Positions 47,089-56,400 of a DNA stretch of 64,000 nucleotides are shown here, one piece after another (position 1 is the stretch's first letter; each line of letters begins with the position of its first letter). The notes beneath the pieces were generated by a model that was not told where the DNA came from, searched no databases, and saw only the letters and a list, made by a program, of their open reading frames with translations. Source of the DNA: UBA830 sp038146925. GTDB lineage: Bacteria > Pseudomonadota > Alphaproteobacteria > MPNO01 > UBA830. The stretch covers positions 1,325,459 through 1,389,458 of the forward strand of contig JAYQSP010000011.1 of assembly GCA_038146925.1 (NCBI GenBank), written 5' to 3'. The position numbers and the translations under genes are program-made.

Positions 47089-47532
47089 ATGGAGCAGGCC
47101 GACGTCGACGCAATCGCGAAATGGTTCGCGACCTGGGACAAGCTGGTCGATTCGGTGGACTTCGTCCCGGCGCGGGCGCTGTTCGATCCGGAGGTGATCG
47201 GCTTCGGGACGCGGATGGACACCGTCGTCGGACTCGAGAACATGGAGCGCGACCAGTGGCGCCGGGTGTGGCCGACGATCGACGGCTTCCGCTTCGATCT
47301 CTCGACGCTCCGCTGCGTCGTCTCGCCCGACCGGCTGCAGGGCGTCGGCATCGTCGTCTGGAACTCGACCGCCTATCACGAGGACGGCAAGCCGTTCGAC
47401 CGGCCGGGCAGGGCGACGGTGATCTTCCGGCGCGATGACGCCGGGGGCGACTGGAAGGGCATCCATACCCATATATCGCTCAACCCGGGCACGCCGCAGC
47501 GATCCTACGGCGCGCGCACGCCGAAAAGCTGA
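47089..47532 (+). CDS. SnoaL/NTF2-like protein
   Basis: A 147-residue intact protein with the cone-shaped NTF2 fold pattern: MEQADVDAIAKWFATWDKLV at the start, PEVIGFGTRMDTVVG near residue 42, and the strand pair GVGIVVWNSTAYHED and RATVIFRRDD near residues 88-120. ATG 47089 has a good AAGGGGAG site; an upstream in-frame start adds 12 residues. Many such proteins are SnoaL-like cyclases or ketosteroid-isomerase-like enzymes, but no catalytic residue can be assigned. A DinB-family gene follows after 18 bases. Confidence 0.75.
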   Translation: MEQADVDAIAKWFATWDKLVDSVDFVPARALFDPEVIGFGTRMDTVVGLENMERDQWRRVWPTIDGFRFDLSTLRCVVSPDRLQGVGIVVWNSTAYHEDGKPFDRPGRATVIFRRDDAGGDWKGIHTHISLNPGTPQRSYGARTPKS

Positions 47533-47550
47533 AGAGACACGGAGGACATC

Positions 47551-48069
47551 GTGATCACGCCCGAATACGTCCGCACCATGGCGGCCTACAACGCGTGGCA
47601 GAACCGGAGCATCTACGCCGCCGCCGAGACCTTGCCGGATGACGAGCGACGCAAGGACCGGGGCGCGTTCTTCGGATCGATCCATGCGACGCTCAATCAT
47701 CTCCTCTGGGGCGACCAGATCTGGATGAGCCGTTTCGCGGGAACGCCGAAGCCCAAGGCGGCGACGATCCCGGCCTCGCCGAACCAGATCGAGGCGTTCG
47801 AGGACCTCCATCGCGAGCGCACCTTGTTCGACGGCGTGATCTCCGAATGGGCGCGCGCGGTCGACAGCGCGTGGCTGGGCGGCACGCTGACCTGGCATTC
47901 GGTCGCCGCGGGCCGGGACCTGTCTGCGCCCCACGCGCTCCTCGTCACCCACATGTTCAACCACCAGACCCATCACCGGGGCCAGGCGAACGCGATGCTG
48001 ACGGCGGCGGGGGCGAAGCCCGACGACACAGACCTGATGCTGCTTCCCATGCGCGGGATCGAGGTCTAG
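47551..48069 (+). CDS. DinB family metal-binding protein
   Basis: A 172-residue, intact four-helix DinB/YfiT-type protein. The three metal-binding histidines are seen in IHATLNHLLWGDQIWMSR near residue 48 and THMFNHQTHHRGQANAML near residue 134. The start is GTG 47551 after GGAGGAC at good spacing. Members act as metal-dependent thiol transferases or detoxification enzymes; the specific reaction is unknown. Co-directional with the NTF2-like gene. Confidence 0.85.
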   Translation: MITPEYVRTMAAYNAWQNRSIYAAAETLPDDERRKDRGAFFGSIHATLNHLLWGDQIWMSRFAGTPKPKAATIPASPNQIEAFEDLHRERTLFDGVISEWARAVDSAWLGGTLTWHSVAAGRDLSAPHALLVTHMFNHQTHHRGQANAMLTAAGAKPDDTDLMLLPMRGIEV

Positions 48070-48159
48070 GCGCGGAAATCCGCCCTTCGCGTCATCACGA
48101 GACCGCGATTAACCAGTTCCGCTAGGGAACGGGTAAGCATCGCGCGCTTGAATCCGGCC

Positions 48160-48791
48160 ATGTCGATAGGATCGGTCGTTACCGTACCTTCGCTCGGGCG
48201 GCTCGCCACCGTGGTCGGAACCGCGGCAGTCGGCGTGCCCCAGGAAGGCCGCCAGTACATGCAGGTGCGCTACAGCGCCCGCGTGCCGGATTCGGCCGCG
48301 GGCGGCGGCAAGCGCTGCCGCCGCAGCGCCATCGTCGGTCTCCGAGACGGTGCGCACGACCCGCCCGGTCAAGGCGCCGGGCGACTGCTCCGACTGCGGC
48401 GACGATGAGGAAAAGAAGCTCCAGAAGAAGAAGGACGACCTGACGGCCGAGGGGCGTAGCGCTCTCGACCGGCTGCGCCAGATCGATTCCGCGGTCCGCC
48501 AGGAGGAAAAGGACCATGCCGCCGCAGCCGGAGCGCCGCCGGGCCGATCCGCTACAGCTACCAGACCGGTCCGGACGGGCGGCAGTACGCGACGTCCGGC
48601 AAGGTCGCGGTCGCTTCGACAACCCGACGGGCGATCCCGCGCGGCTCGCCGACACCGCGAACCGCCTGTCCGCCGCCGCCAATGCCGCGACGAGCCCGTC
48701 GGCCGCCGATCTCAGTGTCGCGCGACAGGGAATACAGCGCCGCGGCAGCCGCGACGTCGACGGCCAGCGCTCGCTCGATATCGTCGGCTGA
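48160..48791 (+). CDS. SprA-related putative metalloprotease, frameshifted and motif-degenerate
   Basis: Reassembled over three frames, this matches the SprA-related/putative metalloprotease CJM1_0395 family: LRQIDSAVRQEEKDHAAAAG near 48,470-48,530 and RYSYQTGPDGRQYATSGKV at ~48,550-48,610, then FDNPTGDPARLADTANRLS. The family normally has H-E-x-x-H in this place; here it reads EEKDH, so the first His is missing. Start ATG 48160 (MSIGSVVTVPSLGR) is likely but the N-terminal third is poorly defined. Function unknown. Confidence 0.55.
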
Positions 48792-48808
48792 TTATCTAGA
48801 ACCGGATT

Positions 48809-49939
48809 TCAGAGTATGTGGCCGCTCTTCTCGGCCTTCACGGCGAGATAGCGCTCGTTGTGCACGTTCGTCGGGAATGCGTGCGCCACGCGTTCGACGA
48901 CCTCGATCCCGTATTCCTCGAGTTGGGCCACCTTGCGCGGATTGTTGGTCAGCAGCCGGACTTTCGAGAACCCGAGCTGGCGCAGCATCTCGGCGGCCGC
49001 AAGGAAGACACGCTCGTCATCCTCGAAGCCTAGACGCTGGTTGGCCTCGACGGTATCGAAGCCCTGGTCCTGCAGCGCATAGGCGCGGAGCTTGTTGATC
49101 AGCCCGATGCCCCGGCCTTCCTGGGCGAGATAGAGGAGGATGCCGCTGCCTTCCTTGCCGATCTGCTCGATCGCGCCGCGCAGCTGTTCGCCGCAATCGC
49201 ATTTGAGAGAGCCCAGCAGGTCGCCGGTGAAGCATTCCGAATGAAGCCGGATCAGCGTCGGGCCGGGCGGCTCGGGCTCGCCGATGACGATGGCGAGATG
49301 CTCGATGCCACCGTCGGCCGGACGGAAGGCGACGATCCGCGCGTTCTCCGCGCCGGCGAGCGGGACCTTCGCGGCCGTGACGCGTTTCAGGGCTGAAGCC
49401 GCTGTTTCGTCGTAAGACCCGATATCCGCGGCGTTCGCGACAACGACCTCCGGATGCCGGCCGATCTCGATCTCCGGTACGGCGACCGCGAGCGTCGACG
49501 GCAGGAGGCGGGCGATCTTGGCCAGTTTCACGCTCGCGGCAAAGGTCGCGGACACCGGTTCGCGCGAGGCGAGGAAGGGCCCGCGCATCGGGTCGGCGAG
49601 GTCGAACTGCGGATCGGCGAGCTGGCGGATCTGACCGGCGGTCAGCCAGTCGGGGTAGGGGATGCGGACGACATCGGGTGTGTAGAGCCGGACCTTGAGC
49701 GTAGACGCCCGGTGATGGGTGAGCACGATGTCGGGATCGCTGCCGGAAATGTCGCGCAGCGCCTGGATGCGCTGTTCGTTCGCCATCTCCGTGGCGAGCA
49801 CGAGCGCGGCCCGGCCGGAGCCGTCGACGACGAACGCCGGCCTGCCGCAGCGCAGCTCGTAGGCCGCGCGCTCGACCGCCGCGAGCGCGGTTTTCGCCCC
49901 GGTTGCGGCCGTCGTGTCTGTTCCCTGAGAGCCCGCCAT
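48809..49939 (-). CDS. ribA: GTP cyclohydrolase II
   Basis: A 376-residue enzyme for the first step of riboflavin synthesis from GTP. The zinc cysteines are in SECFTGDLLGSLKCDCGEQL near residue 240, with LYLAQEGRGIGLINKLRAYA near 280 and LLTNNPRKVAQLEEYGIEV near 335. The N-terminal ~180 residues (AAYELRCGRPAFVVDG, DPDIVLTHHRASTLKV) look like a degenerate dihydroxybutanone-phosphate-synthase-derived domain. ATG 49939; a TTG two codons earlier is possible. This is one of the few intact long genes right of 36.3 kb. Confidence 0.92.
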   Translation of the reverse strand: MAGSQGTDTTAATGAKTALAAVERAAYELRCGRPAFVVDGSGRAALVLATEMANEQRIQALRDISGSDPDIVLTHHRASTLKVRLYTPDVVRIPYPDWLTAGQIRQLADPQFDLADPMRGPFLASREPVSATFAASVKLAKIARLLPSTLAVAVPEIEIGRHPEVVVANAADIGSYDETAASALKRVTAAKVPLAGAENARIVAFRPADGGIEHLAIVIGEPEPPGPTLIRLHSECFTGDLLGSLKCDCGEQLRGAIEQIGKEGSGILLYLAQEGRGIGLINKLRAYALQDQGFDTVEANQRLGFEDDERVFLAAAEMLRQLGFSKVRLLTNNPRKVAQLEEYGIEVVERVAHAFPTNVHNERYLAVKAEKSGHIL

Positions 49940-50037
49940 GAACAATTCTATGTAAAATCCGTAGTCTAAATACGATGGCGGGACGTTCGGGACAATGGCC
50001 GCATGTTCCGGACTGCCGCGTATTTGAGGGGGGCTCC

Positions 50038-50368
50038 ATGATTATCTGCCTGATCGAATTCGAGGTTTTGCCCGGACGGGAGGCCGACCAGCAGAAATGG
50101 CTGGCGACGCTGCTGCCGATCGTCGGCGAGATCGAGGGCTTCCGGGAAGGAGAGCTATGCCCACATCTCCGGCAACGGGCGCGGGAGCACGGTGTCCTAC
50201 TGGGACGACGAGGAAGCCCTGATGCGCTGGACGCGCGATCCGCGGCACCGCGAGGCGATGAGGGAGGGCCGGGAGCGCATCTTCGCCCGTTACGATATCA
50301 GAATCTGCGAGGAGGTGCGGCGTTACGGCGGGCCGGAGGCGCCCGAACCTGAGGCGATCGCGCCCTAG
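50038..50368 (+). CDS. Antibiotic biosynthesis monooxygenase-domain protein, one frameshift
   Basis: A ~109-residue dimeric alpha-beta barrel (ABM) protein. MIICLIEFEVLPGREADQQK opens the fold, then after one indel near 50,145 the frame continues GKESYAHISG, VSYWDDEEALMRWTRDPRH and YDIRICEEVRRYG to the stop at 50368. A strong GAGGGGGG site precedes the ATG. Such proteins are cofactor-free monooxygenases or heme-degrading relatives; the substrate is unknown. Confidence 0.75.
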
Positions 50369-50540
50369 AAATCCCAACTCGGATTGCCGGGGTGGTCACG
50401 ACCGGCGAGAACACCTCCTGCGTACCGGCCGACGTTCCGTCCGGCCCGCCGGAGACGACGAGGAGGGCGAATACGATCGCAACCAGTATCAGGGCGCCCT
50501 TGAGGCGGTCCGACTGGCGTTCGAAGGGCCGTTTTCCATG
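50365..50540 (-). CDS. Possible small membrane protein, frameshifted
   Basis: A ~58-residue frame with a single membrane helix (RLKGALILVAIVFALLVVSGG). Correct reading needs one indel just after the ATG at 50540 and one near the end, giving a terminus GNPSWDF before the TAG at 50365-50367, which shares CTAG with the convergent monooxygenase gene stop. No family recognised. The remaining gap to the transposase shows nothing clear. Confidence 0.35.
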
Positions 50541-50622
50541 CCCGCTAGATAAGCGACATTAATCGGAAGACAAGTGGTTGAAATCCTCCGCCCGATCAAA
50601 GAAACGTGACGGGAAGGATGGA

Positions 50623-51587
50623 TCAGGCCTGCCGTCTGTTATGCATTCCGGGCCGGTGGATTTCGGGCGAAACGCGGAAAAGCTCGGGCTTCCGGTGCCA
50701 TACTTCACAGATATATTCGTACGGCGTCCGGCCGTTCAGCGTCTTGAGCCGACGCGTGAAGTTGTAGCTGTCGAAGAACGCCAGATAATGCTCGGCGAGC
50801 GCCGCCGGATCGGCATAGGCCGGAACGCCGCGGCCGCCGGGATGGCGCACGGGGCGTACGGTAGCGGCCGATCGCCCAGGGGTCGTCCGACGCGACGACC
50901 GTATGGCGGATGCCGGCCGCATCGCAGGCGGCGACGAACGGATGGGGAACTCCTTCCACCGACGCCACGAACGAGGCGCCGTCCCCGGTCCGCACCGCCG
51001 TGATGGCATAGGGCGTCGCCTCGACAAGCCGTGAGAGAAACTCTCTCCGTTTTCAACGGCTTCCGATTCGAAGATGTCAGCGGACGCGAAGCGGCTCTGT
51101 ACGGTCGAAGGCGATGAAGATCTGGGAAATCCGGTCGCGTGTCCGGACCGCCGCGCTGTCGATGTAGAAGTCGCCGATCCCGCCTTCGGCCGGGGCATCG
51201 CCGCTGCCGGGCAGACGGCTGACGCCATGGCGCAGATAAAGCCCTGTGGAGCGCAGACCGCGTGAGATGCGGCAGTTTGAGTTGAAGCGCATAGAGGCAG
51301 TCGTCGAGGGGCAGCATGGCATGCCGGCGGAAACCGACGCACATCGCCTCCTCGGCGTGCGTCAGCACGGTCGAGCCCCAGTGCCGTGGCCCGCGCGGCA
51401 GGTCGGCGCCGTCCGGCCGCGCGCGCCACTTCGCGACCGTCTTCGGATCGATGCCGTAGCGCGCGGCAAGGGTGCGGATCGAGTCCGGCGACGTGCGGAT
51501 CGCCGCCCTGGTCGCCGCGCCCGTCGTCTTCAAGCGCTTGATAACAGTCGATTTTCGGGTAGCGGGAGGCATGTCCGACTGTACCAT
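50623..51587 (-). pseudogene. IS481-family transposase remnant
   Basis: Pieces match IS481-type DDE transposases: the helix-turn-helix SIRTLAARYGIDPKTVAKWR near the start, TVLTHAEEAMCVGFRRHAML, LYALQLKLPHLTRSALHRAL, a DDE beginning IGDFYIDSAAVRTRDR, and the C-terminal YNFTRRLKTLNGRTPYEYIC. The second catalytic segment around the usual TDNG seems missing, and several indels break the frame, so it cannot be active. I find no convincing terminal inverted repeats or target duplication, so the element ends are unknown. It sits just before the QueG-like operon. Confidence 0.75.
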
Positions 51588-51629
51588 GATTCAATGGGAC
51601 TCGTAGCCTGTTGTCGCGGCGGAACCTCT

Positions 51630-52689
51630 ATGACAGGCTTGCCCGTCATGAGCACCGATCTCGATCCCGAACTGGTCAAGGAGAAGGCCAAGGCCTTTGG
51701 CGCCGATCTCGTCGGCATCGCGAGCGCGGCGACGCTCAACGCGTTCCCGCCCGATCCCAAATGGCCGCAGACGCCGGACCGTATTTCTCCTTACGCTAAG
51801 AGCGTCATCGTCATCGCCAAGCGCATCCAGTCAGCGCCTTCCGCGCCAAGACCAACATCCCCGTCAGTACATGGACATGCTGGTGCTGCGGGCGATGGAC
51901 AAGACCGCCTACAACATCGCCCAGTGGATGGAGGACGAGGGCTATCCGTCGTTCGTCACCGCGGCCCAGGAAACCGACTGGAGCTACAAGAACGCGAGCT
52001 ACGGAAGGCTGAGCACGCGCCATCTGGGTATCGAGGCCGGGCTCGGCACCTTCGGGCTCGAGGTCAACATCCTGACGCCGGAGTTCGTGCCCCGGATCTA
52101 TCTCACTGGTATCCTGACCGAGGCCGAGATCGCGCCCGACGAGCGCATCACCGAGCAGGTTTGCATCGGCGAATCCTGCAGCCGCTGCCTCTATTCCTGC
52201 CCGTCGGATGCGGTGCGCCACTTCGGCATCGACAAGCGGAACTGCGCGACCGAGGCCCAGGAGTTCGGCTTCGCCACCATTCTGCGGTTCTGGGGCGAGT
52301 ACCTGAAGGCTTCACCAGCGGAGCAGCGCGATCTCCTGAAGGACCGCGCGATGTTCGGCTTCTGGCAGGGGCTCTTGCGTGTCGTCGGTTCGTTCGGCGA
52401 CTGCCCGCGCTGCCTCGCGGTCTGCCCCGTGGGCAACGACTATCACGCGCATCTCGCCGAGGTGCAGAAGGTCATCCCGGAGAAAACGCCGGAGAAGGTC
52501 GAGAAGGCGCGCGGCTTCAAGGAAGCGCGCAAGAACGGCGATCCGATCGACGGGCTGAACGAGTGGAACAGCCGCTGGGTCGGGCCTGAGGGCTACAAGG
52601 GAATGGTCGCGCGCCAGCTCCAGGAGTTCAAGAAGCTGCAGCGCGAGAAGGAAGAGGCGGCGAAGGCCGCCGCAGGGGAGCAGGGCTGA
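51630..52689 (+). CDS. QueG-like 4Fe-4S protein A (reductive-dehalogenase-like), two indels
   Basis: A ~350-residue iron-sulfur protein related to epoxyqueuosine reductase and reductive dehalogenases. The N-terminal part (VKEKAKAFGADLVGIASAA, YAKSVIVIAKRI) leads to GRLSTRHLGIEAGLGTFGLE near residue 130. Cluster ligands are CIGESCSRCLYSCP (C-x4-C-x2-C-x3-C-P) near 178 and CPRCLAVCP near 265. Two compensating indels lie near 51,835-51,880. ATG 51630 or 51648. No Tat signal or membrane anchor, unlike respiratory dehalogenases. Its stop overlaps the next start; substrate unknown. Confidence 0.8.
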
Positions 52690-53687
52690 TGGTATCCGCG
52701 TTCCAGTCGCCGGTGACGGCGGCCGACATCAAGGCGAAGGCGCGCGCGCGCGGCGCCGACCTCGTCGGCATCGCCGACGGCGCCGCGCTCGAGGAGAACC
52801 CGCCGCCCGGCTTCGACAAGCGGCCGTCCGACATCACCGATCACGACGGCGGCCGGATCATCGTCCTCGCCAAGCGCTACACCAGCGGCAGCACGCGCAT
52901 CGCGCGCTGGGACGAGCGCCATAAGTACTACAACGACGAGCTCACCATCACGATGCTGGAGGAGGCCTCGCTCGGCCTCGTCTACTGGCTTGAGGACCAG
53001 GGCTATCCCGCGATCATCATCCCGCCGACCCATGTCGATCCCTGGGCCTACAGGAACGACCCGGACGAGCATCTGACGACGCTGCTGTCGCTCAACCACG
53101 CCGCGGTGGAGGCGGGGCTCGGCACGCTCGGGCTCAATCTCCAGCTGCTGACGCCGGAATACGGACCGCGGGTGATGCTGACCGCCGTGATGTGCAGCGT
53201 CGACTGCGAGACCGACGCGCCATTGAAAGACGCCCTCTGCAAAGGACCGGAGTGCGGACGGTGCCTGAGCGCCTGTCCGGGCGACGTGGTCGGCCATTGG
53301 TCGCGCGACTGGCAGGCCTGCGACACCTTCCGCTCGCCCCACGGCTTCGCCCAGCTCACGGACCATCTGGAAGCGATTTTCGACGAGCCGGACCCGATGA
53401 AGAAGCTGGCGCTGGTCCGCTCGGAGAACTCGTTCAACCTGTGGCAGAGCATCCTGCGCGGCTCCGGCGTCGTCACCGGCTGCCGACGCTGCCAGGACGT
53501 TTGCCCGATCGGCGCGGACTACGAGCGGCTTCTGGGCGACGCGCTCGCCGAGATCGCCGAGGACACGCCGGAGAAGCGCGCGCGGCTCAAGGCCATGGGC
53601 GCGAAAGAGAAGGCGGGCGACCTGCCGGGCGACTGCACGCAGCAGCAGCGCTGGATCGGCGCGCTCGGCCCCGGAACCCGCCAATGA
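52689..53687 (+). CDS. QueG-like 4Fe-4S protein B
   Basis: A 332-residue intact paralogue of the preceding gene. ADIKAKARARGADLVGIADG at residue ~10 matches the sister protein, as does LNHAAVEAGLGTLGLNLQLL near 137. Cluster motifs are CKGPECGRCLSACP near 190, with the same C-x4-C-x2-C-x3-C-P spacing, and CRRCQDVCP near 265. Start and stop overlap the neighbours by one and four bases. The two proteins probably form a pair, perhaps a heterodimeric redox enzyme; queuosine synthesis alone would need one gene and does not explain the ligase downstream. Confidence 0.85.
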   Translation: MVSAFQSPVTAADIKAKARARGADLVGIADGAALEENPPPGFDKRPSDITDHDGGRIIVLAKRYTSGSTRIARWDERHKYYNDELTITMLEEASLGLVYWLEDQGYPAIIIPPTHVDPWAYRNDPDEHLTTLLSLNHAAVEAGLGTLGLNLQLLTPEYGPRVMLTAVMCSVDCETDAPLKDALCKGPECGRCLSACPGDVVGHWSRDWQACDTFRSPHGFAQLTDHLEAIFDEPDPMKKLALVRSENSFNLWQSILRGSGVVTGCRRCQDVCPIGADYERLLGDALAEIAEDTPEKRARLKAMGAKEKAGDLPGDCTQQQRWIGALGPGTRQ

Positions 53688-54995
53688 GCGGATCGGCGAT
53701 GGACCTGCCGCTTCGGCTTCCGGAGTCGCCCGAGGCGATCGAACGCATCCAGCGCGAGCGCAAGCCGGTCGCTTTCGAGAACGCCAAGCGGGCCAAATTC
53801 TGGAGGGGCAAGCTCGACCACATCGACCCGGCGAAGCTCGACGACCCGGAAGAATGGGCGAAGATCCCGATCCTCGACAAGGACCAGCTCCGCGAGATGT
53901 CCGTGGAGGCGTTCTACGAGGATTTCTGCACCGCCCGGCGCGAGGACATCTGCGAGTACTGGCGTTCCGGCGGCAGCACGGGCCGGCCGCTGTTCTATCC
54001 GAAGACCTACGAGGACATCCGCTACAACATGGTCGGCTTCACGCGCACCTTCGAGTGCACGGGAACGCCCCGGCAACCTCGCGCACATCTCGTTTCCGCT
54101 CGGCATCCACCCGGCGGGCACATGTGGGCGCGTGCGGCGCGCCACATGGGGATCGGCGCGGTCTGGGGCGGCTCCGGCGCGGCGCTTGCCGTCGGCGATC
54201 CAGCTCGAACTGATCCGCACCATGAAGCCGACCGTCTGGATGGGCATGTCGAGCTACGGCCTCCACCTCGCCAACCTCGCGGCGGCGAACGGGATCGACC
54301 TCGCGAAGGGCTCCGTCGACCGCATCCTGTGCACGGCCGAACCGGTTTCGGCGTCGAAGCGCGCGAAGCTCGAACGCGAATGGGGGGCCGAGGTCTACGA
54401 CTGCTTCGGCATGACCGAGTGCAGCATGATGGGCGCCGAAAGCGAGGCGCGCGACGGGTTCCACATCTGGACCGACCTCGCCCATGTCGAGGTGCTCGAC
54501 GAGCACACGATGAAGCCGGTGGGCGAGGGCAGGCCCGGCGTCTTCGTCATGACGCCGCTCTTCAACAGCAACAACGGGGCGGGGTTCCTGCGCTGGAACT
54601 CGGGCGACATCGTCACGTGGCAGCGTAGCGGCAAGACGAAGTCGGGCTTCTCGGTGTTCCCGGTGATCCGCCACGCGCACCGCACTGGCCGGCTTCTTCA
54701 AGATCCGGGGCGTCAACATCAACCGCAGGAGTTCAGGACTTCGTCTTCGACATTCCGGAAATCAACGACTTCAAGGCGGAGCTGGTTACCGCCGCCGACG
54801 GCACCGACCGGTTCTCGCTGTCGGTCGAGGTGCGGCCGGGCTGCGACGCGGCATCGGTCTCGGCGGCGCTTTCGGAGCGTACGAAGACGGTGTTCGGGTC
54901 ACGCCCGACATCGCCGATCCCTCGAGACGAGGAACGCTGGCGAAGAATTCAGGTCCAGCGTGAAGGCACCGCGTTTCGCGGACCGCCGCACCTGA
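53684..54995 (+). CDS. Phenylacetate-CoA ligase-like adenylating enzyme, frameshifted
   Basis: An AMP-forming acyl-CoA ligase of the PaaK type, ~430 residues. Seen are the phosphate loop WRSGGSTGRPLFYPKTYED near 53,960, YDCFGMTECSMMGAE near 54,400, WNSGDIVTW near 54,600 and, after an indel, FFKIRGVNIN near 54,695. The C-terminal subdomain ends FRSSVKAPRFADRRT. Indels lie near 54,065, 54,190, 54,680-54,735 and 54,895. It overlaps QueG-like B as ATGA. It presumably activates an aromatic or other carboxylic acid as the CoA thioester, on which the Fe-S pair may act. Confidence 0.82.
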
Positions 54996-55011
54996 CCGGT
55001 CGGAAAGTGAG

Positions 55012-55949
55012 CTAGCCGGCGGCCTGGACGCCGACGACGGTCAGGTGATGTCGTGCAGCTTCGCGGCTGCCCGACGTCGGGCGCGCGGCGGCGCGGACGG
55101 CGAGCGAAAGCTGTGTGAGCAGCTCGATGTCCTTCTTCTTGATGTCGCCCTGGGACTTCACCATGCGCTGGATGACCTCGCGCACGGCGACGCAGATTTC
55201 CTCGAGCTCCTTCGCGCCGGCGGAGAACGCGCGCATCTTGAGCTCGTTGGTGACCCTTGACGAGATTGCGGAAGGCGGTCGCGGTCCATCTTCTTCGCGC
55301 CGCTCTCGACCTCCTGAACGACCATGTCGGCGAGGAAGGAGAGCTGCAGCGCCTGGCGGTCGATCTTCTGGTCGTTGATGCTGGCGCGGGTTGCTTCGAT
55401 CTCGGCGCGGATCTTGTCGGGATCGACTGGCCGAGCGCCTTGTCGCGGAGCAGAATTCGGAACCTCGATCTTCTCGATCTCGGTCTTGGCCCCGTGTTCC
55501 TGGAGCATCCGGCGGTCGGGCCCGACATAGTCGCTGGTTACGACGAAGGGCTTCCGGCTGTGCACTAGCGAACCGATGCGGTCGAGGATCAGGGCAGGGG
55601 AGATCGGCGCGGCGACGAGAAGGTCGGCACCGGAATCGATCACCTTGGAAACCAGGGCGTGGTTCGGCGACCACGCCACGGCGATGATGCAGATGAACGG
55701 ATTGGTGCCGAGCTCGTTATGCCGGATTGCATTGAAGATCTGGCACGCCTGATCGGTGTTCTCGGTGACGTCGCAGATGATGATGTCCGGACCGTTCGGG
55801 TCCGCGACCGCCATCTCGATCGCCTCGAGGTCGTTTCCTTCCCAGATGTTCTTGTTCCTGATGCCCGCATCGTTCAGGGCCATGCGAAGGCTCGGCCTGA
55901 TCTGCAGGCGAGGATCGCACAGGAACAGTCTCACATCGTCGAATTTCAC
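55012..55949 (-). CDS. Stand-alone receiver-domain protein with atypical active site, frameshifted
   Basis: About 310 residues. The N-terminal receiver domain has VRLFLCDPRLQIRPSLRMAL, the phospho-acceptor Asp60 in DIIICDVTENTDQA and a fold ending ADLLVAAPISPALILDRIG, where the invariant Lys-Pro of true receivers is replaced by Ala-Pro. Then comes a helical region without a known output domain (DKIRAEIEATRASINDQKID, LSFLADMVVQEVESGAKKMD, ELKMRAFSAGAKELEEICVA) that may form coiled coils. Indels lie near 55,250 and 55,455-55,480. Opposite strand to, and facing, the ligase operon. Confidence 0.7.
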
Positions 55950-56079
55950 TGTCGGTCCACCTTATACGAACAGCCGAATCTCACCACAGGAGCCTGGATC
56001 CTGAGGCAATCTGTCCGTAAAAGATTTAAGAATGGCTAATCGGCGGACCGGGAGGGGGTGCGGTTAAAGCCCCGGGGGC

Positions 56080-56187
56080 TTACAGCGCCCCGAGCGTGCG
56101 GCGGATTGCGACGCCGGCGAGAACCCAACCCGAAAGAATGAGGCCGCCGAGCGCGAAAGGCGTCGTATTGATCGCATGCGCGTTCAT
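56080..56187 (-). CDS. 35-residue membrane peptide
   Basis: A short frame, MNAHAINTTPFALGGLILSG then WVLAGVAIRRTLGAL, with one membrane helix and a basic end. It is followed on its strand by a GC-rich hairpin (56069-56082 region). No strong ribosome-binding site is visible (AGAAGC only). Family not recognised. Flanking gaps (55,950-56,079 and 56,188-56,400) hold no other gene. Confidence 0.4.
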   Translation of the reverse strand: MNAHAINTTPFALGGLILSGWVLAGVAIRRTLGAL

Positions 56188-56400
56188 GAAAAAGCTTCTA
56201 CCCGTACACTACACCCAATGGCGACTTGCGCCGCCTGCCTGTTCAGTAATATGACGCCCCAGATCACCAATTTCAATGGCGAGATCGAAAAAATCGCAAC
56301 ATTTCGCATTAATGGTTAACAAATCGCTGCGGCCGCAGCGGGCGACGGAAAGAACAAGCCGCGCACGTGCCAGGAAAAAGGCGCAATTTCCAGGCGGTCC

